A stretch of 64,000 nt of DNA from an uncultured Coriobacteriaceae bacterium (GTDB lineage Bacteria; Actinomycetota; Coriobacteriia; Coriobacteriales; Atopobiaceae), in contig USBN01000003.1 in assembly GCA_900552935.1 (NCBI GenBank), positions 1-64,000 of the forward strand, in the 5' to 3' direction. Under the pieces are notes generated by a model. That model did not search any database, had not been told where the DNA came from, and was given only the letters and a program-made list of their open reading frames with translations. Below are positions 51,115 to 60,421 of this stretch, piece after piece (position 1 is the stretch's first letter; the number at the start of each line of letters is the position of its first letter). The position numbers and the translations under genes are program-made.

Positions 51115-53796
51115 TTGAGAGAATACCTATCTACATCCGCCGAGGTCCTGAGCGCTCAGGAGACTGACGCCACCGCTGGTCTCACCAGCGCGGAGGCCGC
51201 GTCCCGTGCCGCGAAGTTCGGCCCCAACAAGCTGAAGGAAGAGGAGAAGACCCCGCTGTGGATCCGCTTCTTCCAGCAGATGGCCGATCCGATGGTCATC
51301 ATGCTCATCGTCGCAGCGGCCATCAGCGCGGTGACGGGCGCCATTCAGGGTGAGGTCGATTTCGCGGACGTCATCATCATCATGACGGTCGTCATCATCA
51401 ACTCCGCCCTCGGCGTCATCCAGGAGGCCAAGAGCGAGGAGGCCCTCGCGGCCCTGCAGGAGATGAGCGCCGCGCAGTCCAAGGTCATGCGCGACGGCAA
51501 GCTCGTCATGCTGCATTCCTCCGAGCTCGTGCCCGGCGACGTCATCCTGCTCGAGGCCGGTGACTCCGTCCCGGCGGACTGTCGCGTGATCGAGAGCGCC
51601 TCCATGAAGATCGAGGAGGCGGCGCTTACCGGCGAGTCTGTCCCGGTCGAGAAGCACGCCGAGGCCATCGAGCTCGCCGCCGATGCCGATGATGTGCCCC
51701 TGGGTGACCGCAAGAACATGTGCTACATGGGTTCCACCGTGGTCTACGGCCGCGGCCGCGCCGTCGTCGTCGCCACGGGCATGGACACCGAGATGGGCAA
51801 GATCGCAGGCGCCCTCTCGGACGCCAAGGAGGAGCTCACTCCTCTCCAGGTCAAGCTCGACGAGCTGTCTCACATCCTCACCAAGCTCGTTATCGTGATC
51901 TGCGTCGTCATCTTCGCGGTCGACGTTCTCCGTCACGGCTTCGGTAACATGGCCGAGGAGCCCACGCTTCTGCTCAACACCTTCATGGTGGCCGTGTCGC
52001 TCGCTGTCGCCGCCATCCCCGAGGGCCTCGTTGCCGTCGTGACCATCGTCCTGTCGCTCGGCGTTACCAAGATGGCCCGTCGTCAGGCGATCATCCGCAA
52101 CCTTTCCGCGGTCGAGACCCTCGGCTGCACCCAGGTCATCTGCTCGGATAAGACGGGCACCCTCACGCAGAACAAGATGACCGTCGTCGACCACCTGCTC
52201 GCCGCTCCCGAGGAGAAGCTCCTCTCCGGCATGGCCCTTTGCTCTGATGCCAAGTGGGATGCCGAGGCCGGCGAGGCCGTGGGCGAACCCACCGAGTGCG
52301 CCCTCGTGAACGACGCGGGCAAGGCGGGCCTCACGGGCCTTGTCGAGGAGCACCCGCGCGTGGGCGAGGCTCCGTTCGACTCCGGCCGTAAGATGATGTC
52401 CGTCGTGGTGGAGACTCTCGACAATGAGTTCGAGCAGTACACCAAGGGTGGCCCGGACGTCGTGATTGGCCGCTGCACCTCGATCTTCGATGGCGACAAG
52501 ATCGTGCCCCTCACTGACGAGAAGCGCGCTGAGCTCCTCTCGGCCAACAAGGCCATGGCAGACCAGGCCCTGCGCGTGCTCGCGCTTGCCTGCCGCCACT
52601 ACGAGGCCAAGCCCACGGACTTCTCCGCTGATGCCCTTGAGCAGGACCTTACGTTCTGCGGCCTCTCCGGCATGATCGACCCCGAGCGTCCCGAGGTGGC
52701 CGCCGCCATCGACGAGGCCCACACCGCCGGCATCCGCACCGTCATGATCACGGGCGACCACATCGACACTGCCGTGGCCATCGCCAAGAACCTCGGCATC
52801 ATCGAGGATCGCTCGCAGGCGATCACCGGCGCCGAGCTTGATCGCATGACGGATGAGGAGCTTGACGCCCACATCGAGGACTACGGTGTCTACGCCCGCG
52901 TCCAGCCCGAGCACAAGACGCGCATCGTCGAGGCATGGAAGGGCCGCGACATGATCGTCGCCATGACCGGCGACGGCGTGAACGACGCTCCCTCCATCAA
53001 GCGCGCCAACATCGGCGTGGGCATGGGCATCACCGGTACCGACGTTACCAAGAACGTCGCCGATATGGTGCTTGCGGACGACAACTTCGCCACGATCATC
53101 TCCGCGTGCGAAGAGGGCCGTCGCATTTACGACAACATCCGCAAGGTCATCCAGTTCCTGCTCTCCGCGAACCTCGCCGAGGTCTTCTCGGTCTTCGTCG
53201 CCACGCTCGTTGGCTTCACGCTGTTCCAGCCGGTCCAGCTGCTGTGGGTCAACCTCGTGACGGACTGCTTCCCGGCTCTGGCGCTGGGCATGGAGGACGC
53301 CGAGGGCGACATCATGCGCCGCAAGCCGCGCAAGGCCTCTGACGGCGTTTTCGCTGGCCACATGGGCGTCGACTGCGTGGTCCAGGGCATCATCATCACG
53401 ATGCTTGTCCTCGCGAGCTTCTTCGCCGGCGTGTACTTCGACATGGGCTACATCAACATCGCGGACATGATCGCCGGTACTGCGGATGAAGAGGGCGTCA
53501 TGATGGCGTTCATCACGCTCAACATGGTCGAGATCTTCCACTGCTTCAACATGCGCAGCCGTCGTCAGTCGATCTTCACGATGAAGAAGCAGAACGGCTG
53601 GCTCTGGGCCGCCTCCGCCTTCGCGCTCGTGCTGACCCTCATCGTGGTCGAGTTCGAGCCGCTTTCGATGATGTTCTTTGGTGTGCCGGGCCTCGAGCTC
53701 AAGGGCTCCCTCACTGCTCTGGGCATCGCCTTCCTGATTATCCCGCTCGTCGAGATCTACAAGGCCATCATGCGCTCTGTGGAGAAGGAAGACTAA
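51115..53796 (+). CDS. calcium-type cation P-type ATPase (P2A-like)
   Basis: An 893-residue pump. Features are the TGES actuator loop (AALTGESVPVEK), AAIPEGLVAVVT in M4 (the SERCA calcium-site motif), the phosphorylated Asp in CSDKTGTLTQNK, the TGD motif (MITGDHIDTA) and TGDGVNDAPSI. In M6, NLVTDCFPALALG matches SERCA NLVTDGLPATALG with a Cys replacing Gly. Calcium export is the best guess; Na/K-type transport is less likely. The TTG start at 51115 has a perfect AGGAGGG six bases upstream. Confidence 0.93.
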   Translation: MREYLSTSAEVLSAQETDATAGLTSAEAASRAAKFGPNKLKEEEKTPLWIRFFQQMADPMVIMLIVAAAISAVTGAIQGEVDFADVIIIMTVVIINSALGVIQEAKSEEALAALQEMSAAQSKVMRDGKLVMLHSSELVPGDVILLEAGDSVPADCRVIESASMKIEEAALTGESVPVEKHAEAIELAADADDVPLGDRKNMCYMGSTVVYGRGRAVVVATGMDTEMGKIAGALSDAKEELTPLQVKLDELSHILTKLVIVICVVIFAVDVLRHGFGNMAEEPTLLLNTFMVAVSLAVAAIPEGLVAVVTIVLSLGVTKMARRQAIIRNLSAVETLGCTQVICSDKTGTLTQNKMTVVDHLLAAPEEKLLSGMALCSDAKWDAEAGEAVGEPTECALVNDAGKAGLTGLVEEHPRVGEAPFDSGRKMMSVVVETLDNEFEQYTKGGPDVVIGRCTSIFDGDKIVPLTDEKRAELLSANKAMADQALRVLALACRHYEAKPTDFSADALEQDLTFCGLSGMIDPERPEVAAAIDEAHTAGIRTVMITGDHIDTAVAIAKNLGIIEDRSQAITGAELDRMTDEELDAHIEDYGVYARVQPEHKTRIVEAWKGRDMIVAMTGDGVNDAPSIKRANIGVGMGITGTDVTKNVADMVLADDNFATIISACEEGRRIYDNIRKVIQFLLSANLAEVFSVFVATLVGFTLFQPVQLLWVNLVTDCFPALALGMEDAEGDIMRRKPRKASDGVFAGHMGVDCVVQGIIITMLVLASFFAGVYFDMGYINIADMIAGTADEEGVMMAFITLNMVEIFHCFNMRSRRQSIFTMKKQNGWLWAASAFALVLTLIVVEFEPLSMMFFGVPGLELKGSLTALGIAFLIIPLVEIYKAIMRSVEKED

Positions 53797-53799
53797 CGC

Positions 53800-54987
53800 A
53801 TGGGAAAGAGACCGGCAAAGAGCAGGTCAACCAAGCAGCCGAGGCGTCGCTCCCACGGGGGCGGCGCCTCGCGCGCGTCTCGTGACGAGATTCTGGCGGG
53901 GCTGCCTGCCGTGGATGAGCTTGCAAACGTGCCTGGCTTTGCTGACATGCGACCGAGCGACGAGCAGCTTGCTGCGTTCGAGGGCGCGCGGGAGCGCGTG
54001 GCCTCGCGCCTGGGCGATGGCGTCGCCGCAACCCTCGCGTTGGGCTGCGTGGTGCGCCTCGACAGGAGCTTCCCACTCGTGGCGTGCGAGGGCGTGACGC
54101 TTCGCGCGGAGCATGCCGTGGACTTTGCGAAGGGCGCTGCCGCCGAGGCGGGCATCATGCCGACCGTCGGCGATTGGGTGGCGGTTGCCGTTGACCCCAC
54201 GCACGACATGGGGGTCATCCACGAGGTTCTTCCCCGCAGGTGTGCGTTCGCGCGGTGGCGCGGAGGCAAGCGCGGAGAGTTCCAGACGCTCGCGGCGAAT
54301 CTCGACGAGGTCATCATCGTGGCGGCCCTGGGCGAGGGAGAGCTCGCGCTTGCGCGCATCGCGCGTTCGCTCGTGCTCGTCCGTGACTGTGGCTGCCGCG
54401 CGTCCGTGGTGCTCACCAAGGCGGATCGCAAGGGAACGGCGGAGGAACTCGAGTGCGATGTCGAGCGCGTTCGCAGGCTCGCAGGCGAGGGCGTCGACGT
54501 CGTGGTGACCTCCTCTGCCGAGGGCGAGGGCCTGGATGGCGTGCGCGCCCTTGTGCCGGAGCGGACGATCGCCCTTATCCTAGGGGAGAGCGGCGCGGGC
54601 AAGTCGACGCTACTGAATGCCTTGCTCGGGCAGGACGCTCTTGCCACGGCTGCCGTTCGCGAGCGCGACGACATGGGCCGCCACACGACGGTCGCACGCA
54701 TGATGGTGAAGCTTCCGGGTGCGGGCGTCATCTGCGACGCGCCGGGCCTCAGGAGCCTGCCGCTTGTGGGCCACGAGCGCGGCCTTGCGCTTGCGTTCCC
54801 CGAGATTGCCGAGCTTGCGGGCGAGTGCAGGTTCCGCGACTGCACGCACGGCGAAGAACCGGGCTGTGCCGTGAGGGAGGCCGAGGCGGCGGGCGAGCTT
54901 GACGGGATACGGCTCGAAGCGTATCTCGCGCTTGCCGCGGAGATGCGCAGGAGCGCGGACACGCTCGATCCGGACGTGACGCTGTAG
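53800..54987 (+). CDS. rsgA: ribosome small subunit-dependent GTPase RsgA
   Basis: The 395-residue 30S maturation GTPase. The permuted GTPase order is visible: the OB-fold region near residues 75-145, G4 as VLTKAD, then the P-loop GESGAGKST, G2 RHTT and G3 CDAPGLRS. The zinc module CRFRDCTHGEEPGC follows near residue 345. It is longer than E. coli RsgA (350) because of a basic N-terminal segment rich in Arg, Ser and Gly. It lies three bases after the P-type ATPase. Confidence 0.95.
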   Translation: MGKRPAKSRSTKQPRRRSHGGGASRASRDEILAGLPAVDELANVPGFADMRPSDEQLAAFEGARERVASRLGDGVAATLALGCVVRLDRSFPLVACEGVTLRAEHAVDFAKGAAAEAGIMPTVGDWVAVAVDPTHDMGVIHEVLPRRCAFARWRGGKRGEFQTLAANLDEVIIVAALGEGELALARIARSLVLVRDCGCRASVVLTKADRKGTAEELECDVERVRRLAGEGVDVVVTSSAEGEGLDGVRALVPERTIALILGESGAGKSTLLNALLGQDALATAAVRERDDMGRHTTVARMMVKLPGAGVICDAPGLRSLPLVGHERGLALAFPEIAELAGECRFRDCTHGEEPGCAVREAEAAGELDGIRLEAYLALAAEMRRSADTLDPDVTL

Positions 54988-55001
54988 ACGCTGGGCGTCT
55001 G

Positions 55002-55067
55002 GCGTGGTCCGGGCGAGCTGGTGGCGCGGTCCGGGCGAGCGGGCGGCGCGGTCCGGGCGAGCGGGCG
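55002..55067. repeat. 22-bp tandem repeat, three copies
   Basis: Units of 22 bases begin at 55002, 55024 and 55046; the second and third are identical (GCGCGGTCCGGGCGAGCGGG core). It lies between rsgA and its terminator. Confidence 0.85.
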
Positions 55068-55095
55068 GCGGAATCAAGACAATAAAGAATTTTGA

Positions 55096-55137
55096 GTCGG
55101 CGAGTGCCTTTCCCGGGTGCTCGCCGGCTTGTTTTTA
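55096..55137 (+). terminator. terminator of the ATPase-rsgA unit
   Basis: GTCGGCGAG pairs with CTCGCCGGC (one wobble), followed by TTGTTTTT. Confidence 0.85.
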
Positions 55138-55193
55138 TAAGCGTTCTACCTGCGAAAACCGTAGTTATCAACAGCCTGTTTGACGCACTATGG

Positions 55194-55213
55194 CACGTTT
55201 TGCGCAAAACGTG
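55194..55213. promoter_or_regulatory. perfect 20-bp palindrome upstream of the Tad operon
   Basis: CACGTTTTGC is followed directly by its exact reverse complement GCAAAACGTG. It lies 115 bases before the first tad gene, just after TTGACG (55180-55185), in a gene-free AT-richer stretch. Perfect symmetry with no spacer suggests a dimeric regulator site more than an RNA hairpin, as there would be no loop. Confidence 0.65.
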
Positions 55214-55328
55214 TTGGGAACGTGTCTGATTTGGGTTTGAACGCGTGGGACTTTCTCGCGGACGAGCCATTATCGGGACCGTTTTCAGGCGATGATTCCG
55301 CCACGTTCAACGAGTGGCGGGAGGAACC

Positions 55329-56030
55329 ATGAAGCGAAGGGTCAGGCTTGCGATGTCCGCGGCGTGCGGCGTGCTCGCGATGCTGCTTGCGGCAGCCGCG
55401 GCTGATGCTGCGCGCGCGGAGGTGAGGTCCGAGCGCGCGGAGGTACTCGAGCGCTATGGCGGCGAGGTCACCCAGCTCGTGGTCGCTCGCAGGGAGTTGC
55501 CAGCGGGGAGCGTGCTTGCCGAGTCAGACCTCGAGATGCGCGAGTGGCTCGCAGACCTCGCGCCCGCAAAGGCGGTGACGAGCTTTGATGACGTGGTGGG
55601 AGTCCGTCTCGCCGCGTCGGTGAGTGCCGGCGAGCCCTTGACGGAGCTGGATGTCGCCTCCGCGGAGGGCGCCATCGAGGTGCCAGAGGGGCGAGTTGCC
55701 GTCAGCGTGAAGATTGGCGATAAGTCTGGCGTCGCGGCGGATACGCCAGCGGGATCGCGCGTGCTTGCTTACGTGTCTTCGGCTTCGGGCGTAAAGCTTG
55801 TTTCGGCGGATGTGATCGTGCTCGGGGCATCCAGTGCATCCGCCTTTGGAGGGACGGACGGGCTTGTAACCCTCGCGGTCGATCCCGAGCATGTCACAAC
55901 GATTCTCTCCGCCGGCGCCGATGGCAGCCTGCGTCTGGCGCTTCCTGCCGACGACGTGGAGTTTGAGGAGGATGGCGTGACTCCCGTTGCCCCGACCTCC
56001 GTCCCTCCCGTGACGGGGGATGAGGCGTGA
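55329..56030 (+). CDS. Flp pilus assembly protein CpaB/RcpC-like (SAF domain)
   Basis: A 233-residue protein with an N-terminal signal or anchor (RLAMSAACGVLAMLLAAAAADAA). A SAF domain follows around residues 50-110 (VARRELPAGSVLAESDLEM), as in CpaB/RcpC proteins of Tad systems. In diderms these cap the outer-membrane pore; in a Gram-positive it probably acts in the wall or on the pilus. Start 55329 has GGGAGGA upstream. Its stop overlaps the next gene. Confidence 0.82.
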   Translation: MKRRVRLAMSAACGVLAMLLAAAAADAARAEVRSERAEVLERYGGEVTQLVVARRELPAGSVLAESDLEMREWLADLAPAKAVTSFDDVVGVRLAASVSAGEPLTELDVASAEGAIEVPEGRVAVSVKIGDKSGVAADTPAGSRVLAYVSSASGVKLVSADVIVLGASSASAFGGTDGLVTLAVDPEHVTTILSAGADGSLRLALPADDVEFEEDGVTPVAPTSVPPVTGDEA

Positions 56031-57262
56031 TGGCGAACTGGGCTATTTGTTCTGGCAAGCGAGAGGCTGCCGCTCTCGAGGCGTATGTGCGCGCTTGTGA
56101 CGCCGATGCCACCATCGCGTGCGTTGGTGACGCCGCGGGCTTTAGGGAGCGGCTTCGTGGCGGCTTGAGGGGTGCCACGGCCCTCGTAGCCGAGGGAGCG
56201 CGCGGACCTGCGGCGGTAAATGTCGCGGCGGCCGTCGCGGCGGACGGGGGTGCCTCACAGGTGGTGCTTGCCGTGCCGCACGCGTCTGGCTCGCTGCGTT
56301 CCCGCGCCAAGAGCGCCGGCATAGATCGCGTCATAACTGAGGAAGAGCTTGCCGCCGCCCGTTCGCGGGAGGCTGTGGAACGCAAGACGATGGGGATCGC
56401 GGGCGCTATGGCTGCGGGCCGGGTGGCGGCAAGCGAGCGGCGGCAGGGCGTGCCCGTGGTCACGTTCGTCTCGGGCAGGGGAGGCGTGGGCAAGTCGACT
56501 ATCGTCGCGACCTGTGCCCACGTGGCGGCGTCATGGGGGCTCGACGTGGCCTGTCTCGACCTCGACCTCGCCTTTGGCAATCTCTCTGCGCTTGCCGGTG
56601 CCGAGAGGCCCGCTGACTTGGCGCAGGTGGCGACGGGTGCGCTTGATGACGAGGCGTTCGAGTCTCTCGGAGCCGTGGCGGGCGACCGCGTGCGTGTCTG
56701 GGGTCCCTGCCGCGAGCCGGAGTATGCGGAGTGCGTGCAGCCGCTTGCCGCGGATATCATCGCGAGGCTAACCCAGGGTCATGACCTCGTGCTCGTTGAC
56801 ACTTCGGCAAGCTGGGGAGATGCGACGGCGTCTGCCGCACAGGCGGCTGACAGGCTCGTGATCGTCTCTGATGACCGACCGGGCGCGATCGCGGCGCTCG
56901 CTCGCTGCGGCGGGCTTGCCGTTCGTCTCGGTATCGCGCGTACGAGGATTGTGCGCCTGATGAATGGTTGCGACCCAAAAATGCGAGACGAGTCGTTCGT
57001 CACGCGTGCGGCCGTCGGGCTTGAATGCGCCCGCGAGGTGCGCGTGCCAGATGGTGGCCTTGAGGTCGTTGAGCTGCTCGCAACTGGTGGGTCATCCGAG
57101 CTGGCGATGCTTGATGGCGCGATGCCTCGCGCCGTGGCCCATGGCCTTGCGGCGGTCTTGAAGGAGCTTGGGCGTCTTCCTGAGGGCGACGCGCCGGCGC
57201 GCGCCCTTGCGGGTGGGAAGCGCCAGCGTAGGCTCTTCGGCCGCGTGCGGGAGGCGAGCTAG
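56030..57262 (+). CDS. TadZ/CpaE-like pilus localisation ATPase
   Basis: The 410-residue product has an N-terminal receiver-like domain (about 1-130) and a C-terminal MinD/ParA ATPase. The deviant Walker A is SGRGGVGKST, and CLDLDLAFGNLSAL follows as switch I. TadZ places the Tad machine in the cell. ATG 56030 overlaps the cpaB stop; a GTG one codon earlier is also possible. Confidence 0.88.
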   Translation: MANWAICSGKREAAALEAYVRACDADATIACVGDAAGFRERLRGGLRGATALVAEGARGPAAVNVAAAVAADGGASQVVLAVPHASGSLRSRAKSAGIDRVITEEELAAARSREAVERKTMGIAGAMAAGRVAASERRQGVPVVTFVSGRGGVGKSTIVATCAHVAASWGLDVACLDLDLAFGNLSALAGAERPADLAQVATGALDDEAFESLGAVAGDRVRVWGPCREPEYAECVQPLAADIIARLTQGHDLVLVDTSASWGDATASAAQAADRLVIVSDDRPGAIAALARCGGLAVRLGIARTRIVRLMNGCDPKMRDESFVTRAAVGLECAREVRVPDGGLEVVELLATGGSSELAMLDGAMPRAVAHGLAAVLKELGRLPEGDAPARALAGGKRQRRLFGRVREAS

Positions 57263-57264
57263 GG

Positions 57265-58611
57265 ATGGGCGTCCTCGAGCGTGTCCGCGAGTTCGCGACG
57301 GATGCCGAAGCCGTCGCTTCGCCTATCGGAAGTGAGCCCCTGGCTACCACGGCGGCCCCGGTCGAGGTTCGTGCTGCGCTCAAACGTGCCCTCGTGGACA
57401 GGCTCGGTTTGCGGGAGATGGCCTCGCTTGTCTCCTCGGGAGACGTGGTGCGAGCGCGCGACGAGCTCTCCGTGGCATGCGTGGCGGCGATTTACGCCGG
57501 CGAAGTGGCCGGTGCGGAGGCGTTTGATGTCGAGGCACTCGTCCGCGAAGTGATTGACGAGGTCCTTGGTCTTGGGCCGCTTCAGCCTCTGCTTGATGAC
57601 GACTCGATCACCGAGGTCATGGTGAACGGATGCCGCTCGCTCTACTTCGAGCGCGATGGCAAGCTTGAGCAGGCGGAGCGAGTCTTCGATTCGCCCGAGC
57701 AGATCATGCTCGCCATCGATCGCATCCTGGCGCCGCTTGGCAGGCGTCTCGATGACGCGAACCCCATCGTGAACGCGCGCCTCTCGAACGGCTTTCGCGT
57801 AAACGCCGTGATCTCGCCCGTGGCGATGGAGGGTCCCGCGCTCACGATCCGCAAGTTCTCGGGTGCGATTCGCTCCCTGCCGAGTCTTGTGGGGCTTGGG
57901 TCTCTTCCCGCCTGGTACGCACGTCTTCTCGGGTGGGCCGTGCGCCTCAGGTGCGATATCGCCGTGGCAGGAGGCACGGGCTCGGGGAAGACGACGCTCC
58001 TGAATGCCCTGTCTGCCGAGATCGACCCACGCGAGCGCATCGTGACGATCGAGGACTCCGCCGAGCTCCACTTCGAGGAGGGACTTCACGTGGTGAGGCT
58101 CGAGGCGAGGGATGCCTCTATCGAGGGGACGGGTGCCGTGAGCATCCGAACGCTCGTCACGAATGCCTTGCGAATGAGACCGGATCGCATCGTCGTGGGA
58201 GAGGTGCGCGGCGAGGAGTGCATCGACATGCTCCAGGCCATGAATACGGGCCATGACGGAAGCCTTACCACGCTGCACGCTGGTACAGCGCGGGAGGCGG
58301 TGAGCAGGCTCGTCCTTATGGCGCGCTTCGGAATGGACCTCCCGGCGGCGCTGATTGAGGAACAGGTTGCCACGGCGCTCGACCTGATTGTGATGTCAAG
58401 GCGCATGCCGGACGGCTCGCGCGTGGTGTCCTCGACATGTGAGGTCGGGCGCGACGAGACGGGAGGGGTGGCCCTTCGCAAGCTTGTGTCCTTCGATTCG
58501 GCGACGCGTTCGTGGCGGCTTGTCGAGGTGCCTCGCTTTGTTGAGAGAGCCGTGCGTGAGGGCCTGTTGGGTGAGGGAGAGGTGGTCGAATGGCGTGGGC
58601 AGGTGCCGTAG
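57265..58611 (+). CDS. Tad secretion ATPase TadA/CpaF
   Basis: The 448-residue motor ATPase of the Tad pilus. The N-terminal domain has LGLGPLQPLLDDDSITEVMVNG (diagnostic of CpaF), then Walker A GGTGSGKTTLLNAL, the Asp box (IVTIEDSAELHF), Walker B (RPDRIVVGEVRGEE) and the His box (GHDGSLTTLHAGT). It lacks the type IV pilus PilB N-terminal domain. It overlaps tadB by 22 bases. Confidence 0.95.
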   Translation: MGVLERVREFATDAEAVASPIGSEPLATTAAPVEVRAALKRALVDRLGLREMASLVSSGDVVRARDELSVACVAAIYAGEVAGAEAFDVEALVREVIDEVLGLGPLQPLLDDDSITEVMVNGCRSLYFERDGKLEQAERVFDSPEQIMLAIDRILAPLGRRLDDANPIVNARLSNGFRVNAVISPVAMEGPALTIRKFSGAIRSLPSLVGLGSLPAWYARLLGWAVRLRCDIAVAGGTGSGKTTLLNALSAEIDPRERIVTIEDSAELHFEEGLHVVRLEARDASIEGTGAVSIRTLVTNALRMRPDRIVVGEVRGEECIDMLQAMNTGHDGSLTTLHAGTAREAVSRLVLMARFGMDLPAALIEEQVATALDLIVMSRRMPDGSRVVSSTCEVGRDETGGVALRKLVSFDSATRSWRLVEVPRFVERAVREGLLGEGEVVEWRGQVP

Positions 58612-59525
58612 GGTGCGGCATGCTCGCAGCCCTGGCTGCGTGGTTGCTATGCGGTGCGAGGGGCGTTGCCCGGCGTCCGGGCGGGGAAGAGAGCTACGTG
58701 CGGGCTGTCGCGGCGTCTGCGCTTGGCTCGCTGGGCGCCACGCGGCCGGTGACGCTCCTCTCTCGAATCGAGAGCTGGCGTATCGCGGCGGACGAACTCG
58801 CGCTTGAGGATGCGCTCGCGGGAATCGTGCGCGGACGCGAGGCGGGCCTCGCGCTCCTCGTCTGCATCGTCGCTTCGTCCGCCCTTGCCGGGCTTGTTTG
58901 CGCTCGCTCTGTCGTTGGCCTTGTCGCGGGGCTTGGCTGCGCACTTGCGGGCGTACTCGCTTGGGCGCGCTCGCGGACGGGCCTGCGCGAGCGCGAGCTT
59001 GCCCGTCAGGTGCCGGAGACGTTTCGCTCCCTCGCTGGTGCGATGGCGGCGGGAAGGACCCTATCGCAGGCCATCGCCTACGTGGGGTCACGAGGTGACG
59101 GCCCGCTATATCGGGAGTTCTCCCGAGCCTCGCTTGCGGTTTCGTGTGGGGTGGGCGCAGCGGAGGCGGTCGAGGAGATCGCCCAGCGCACCCAGGCGCC
59201 GGGCGTGTCACTCATGGTCTGCGCCCTCGTGGTCTCCTCGCGCACCGGGGCTCCGCTCCAGGGGCTTTTCGCGCGCTCGGCTCGGCTCGTGGAGGAGCGC
59301 TTCGAGCTCGAGCGGGAGCTCATCGCCAAGACCGCACAGGTGAGGCTCTCTGCAAGGGTGGTGAGCGCGCTGCCGGCCTGCATGGTTGGTGCCCTGGCAC
59401 TGATTTCGCCGGACTTTAGGCTCGGTCTCGCAACACCGGTGGGTTGTGGTTGCGTGTGCGCGGCGGTGCTTCTTGACGTCGTTGCCCTCTTTGTTATCCG
59501 GCGGCTCATGAGGAGCGTGATGTGA
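58590..59525 (+). CDS. Tad platform protein TadB (T2SSF domain)
   Basis: A 311-residue inner-membrane protein with a helix near the N terminus, two near residues 88-130 and two near the C terminus. A cytoplasmic T2SSF domain lies between, with AGAMAAGRTLSQAI and RTGAPLQGLFARSARLVEER typical of TadB. The gene overlaps tadA and its stop overlaps the tadC start. Confidence 0.9.
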   Translation: MAWAGAVGCGMLAALAAWLLCGARGVARRPGGEESYVRAVAASALGSLGATRPVTLLSRIESWRIAADELALEDALAGIVRGREAGLALLVCIVASSALAGLVCARSVVGLVAGLGCALAGVLAWARSRTGLRERELARQVPETFRSLAGAMAAGRTLSQAIAYVGSRGDGPLYREFSRASLAVSCGVGAAEAVEEIAQRTQAPGVSLMVCALVVSSRTGAPLQGLFARSARLVEERFELERELIAKTAQVRLSARVVSALPACMVGALALISPDFRLGLATPVGCGCVCAAVLLDVVALFVIRRLMRSVM

Positions 59526-60133
59526 TGGCTGGCGGGTTTGCGGTGGGAGCCGCAGCTTGTCTGGCGGCATGGCTCGCGCTTGGCGGAAAGAAGGGCGAAG
59601 GTGCTCCGGAGTTTGATGCCAAGTCGCTGCTGCGATACATGCCCAAGGTCCGGAAGGCTCTCGAGCGCGAGGGGTCGGCGCGAGTGACGCGTGCCTGCGA
59701 GAGGCAGATGCCGGAGTTTCTCGACATCCTTGGCCTGGGATTGTCCGCTGGCCTTTCCTTCGATGCGTCGCTCGCGCTGTTCTGTGATCGCAGGGACTGC
59801 GAGCTCTCGAGGGAGGTCCGGGTGGCGATGCTCTCGTGGCAGATGGGCATGGAAGGGCGCTCTGAGGCGCTCTCCTCCCTCTCCACCCGCTTGGGGTCGC
59901 CCTCTTTCGAGGGGTTCTGCTCGGCCGCGACGGAGGCACTTTCGTTTGGCGCCCCGCTCGCGCAGGCGCTCGAGCGTCAGGCCGCTTCGATCAGGCAAGA
60001 GCAGAGGTCGCGGGTGCAGGAACGCATCGAGAAGGTTCCGGTGAAGATGCTCGTCCCCCTGGGGACGCTCGTGGTCCCGGCGATGTTGCTGGCGATATTG
60101 GGGCCGTTGCTGTCGGCGGCCCTGGCAGGTTGA
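59525..60133 (+). CDS. Tad platform protein TadC (T2SSF domain)
   Basis: A 202-residue second platform protein, short for TadC (usually near 300). It has one N-terminal helix, the T2SSF pattern PEFLDILGLGLSAGLSFDASL and GSPSFEGFCSAATEALSFGAPLAQAL, and a C-terminal helix pair (VLVPLGTLVVPAMLLAILGPLL region). The central helices of the larger homologs appear missing. Confidence 0.87.
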   Translation: MAGGFAVGAAACLAAWLALGGKKGEGAPEFDAKSLLRYMPKVRKALEREGSARVTRACERQMPEFLDILGLGLSAGLSFDASLALFCDRRDCELSREVRVAMLSWQMGMEGRSEALSSLSTRLGSPSFEGFCSAATEALSFGAPLAQALERQAASIRQEQRSRVQERIEKVPVKMLVPLGTLVVPAMLLAILGPLLSAALAG

Positions 60134-60163
60134 GCGGCGATGCCGCTCGGATTGGAGGCTGAG

Positions 60164-60421
60164 ATGGCTATTGGAGTTGCTGGTCTGGCTATTGGGCGGA
60201 TTCGAGATGCGGCCTGTCGAGTGAAGACGGGCTTGTTCTTGAGGATGCGCCTGCCCATGCGCTCGCGCGAGCTCGCTGGGGAGGAGCTGGGTCAGGGGAC
60301 GACGGAGTACGCGATTCTCGTTGGAGTGCTGGTCCTGATGGCGATAGTTGCCGTCGTAGCGTTCAGAGGCAGGCTCCAAGAGCTCTGGACCGAGATTACC
60401 GATGGCATCAACTCGCTTTAG
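60164..60421 (+). CDS. Flp-type major pilin candidate
   Basis: An 85-residue prepilin. The processing motif is G-QGTTEY with Glu5 of the mature form, followed by the hydrophobic helix AILVGVLVLMAIVAVVAF, giving a mature pilin of about 45 residues, the usual Flp size. The leader is long (about 39 residues) and basic. ATG 60164 has GGAGG five bases upstream; 60140 is an alternative start. It is the best candidate for the structural subunit because it is first after tadC. Confidence 0.82.
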   Translation: MAIGVAGLAIGRIRDAACRVKTGLFLRMRLPMRSRELAGEELGQGTTEYAILVGVLVLMAIVAVVAFRGRLQELWTEITDGINSL

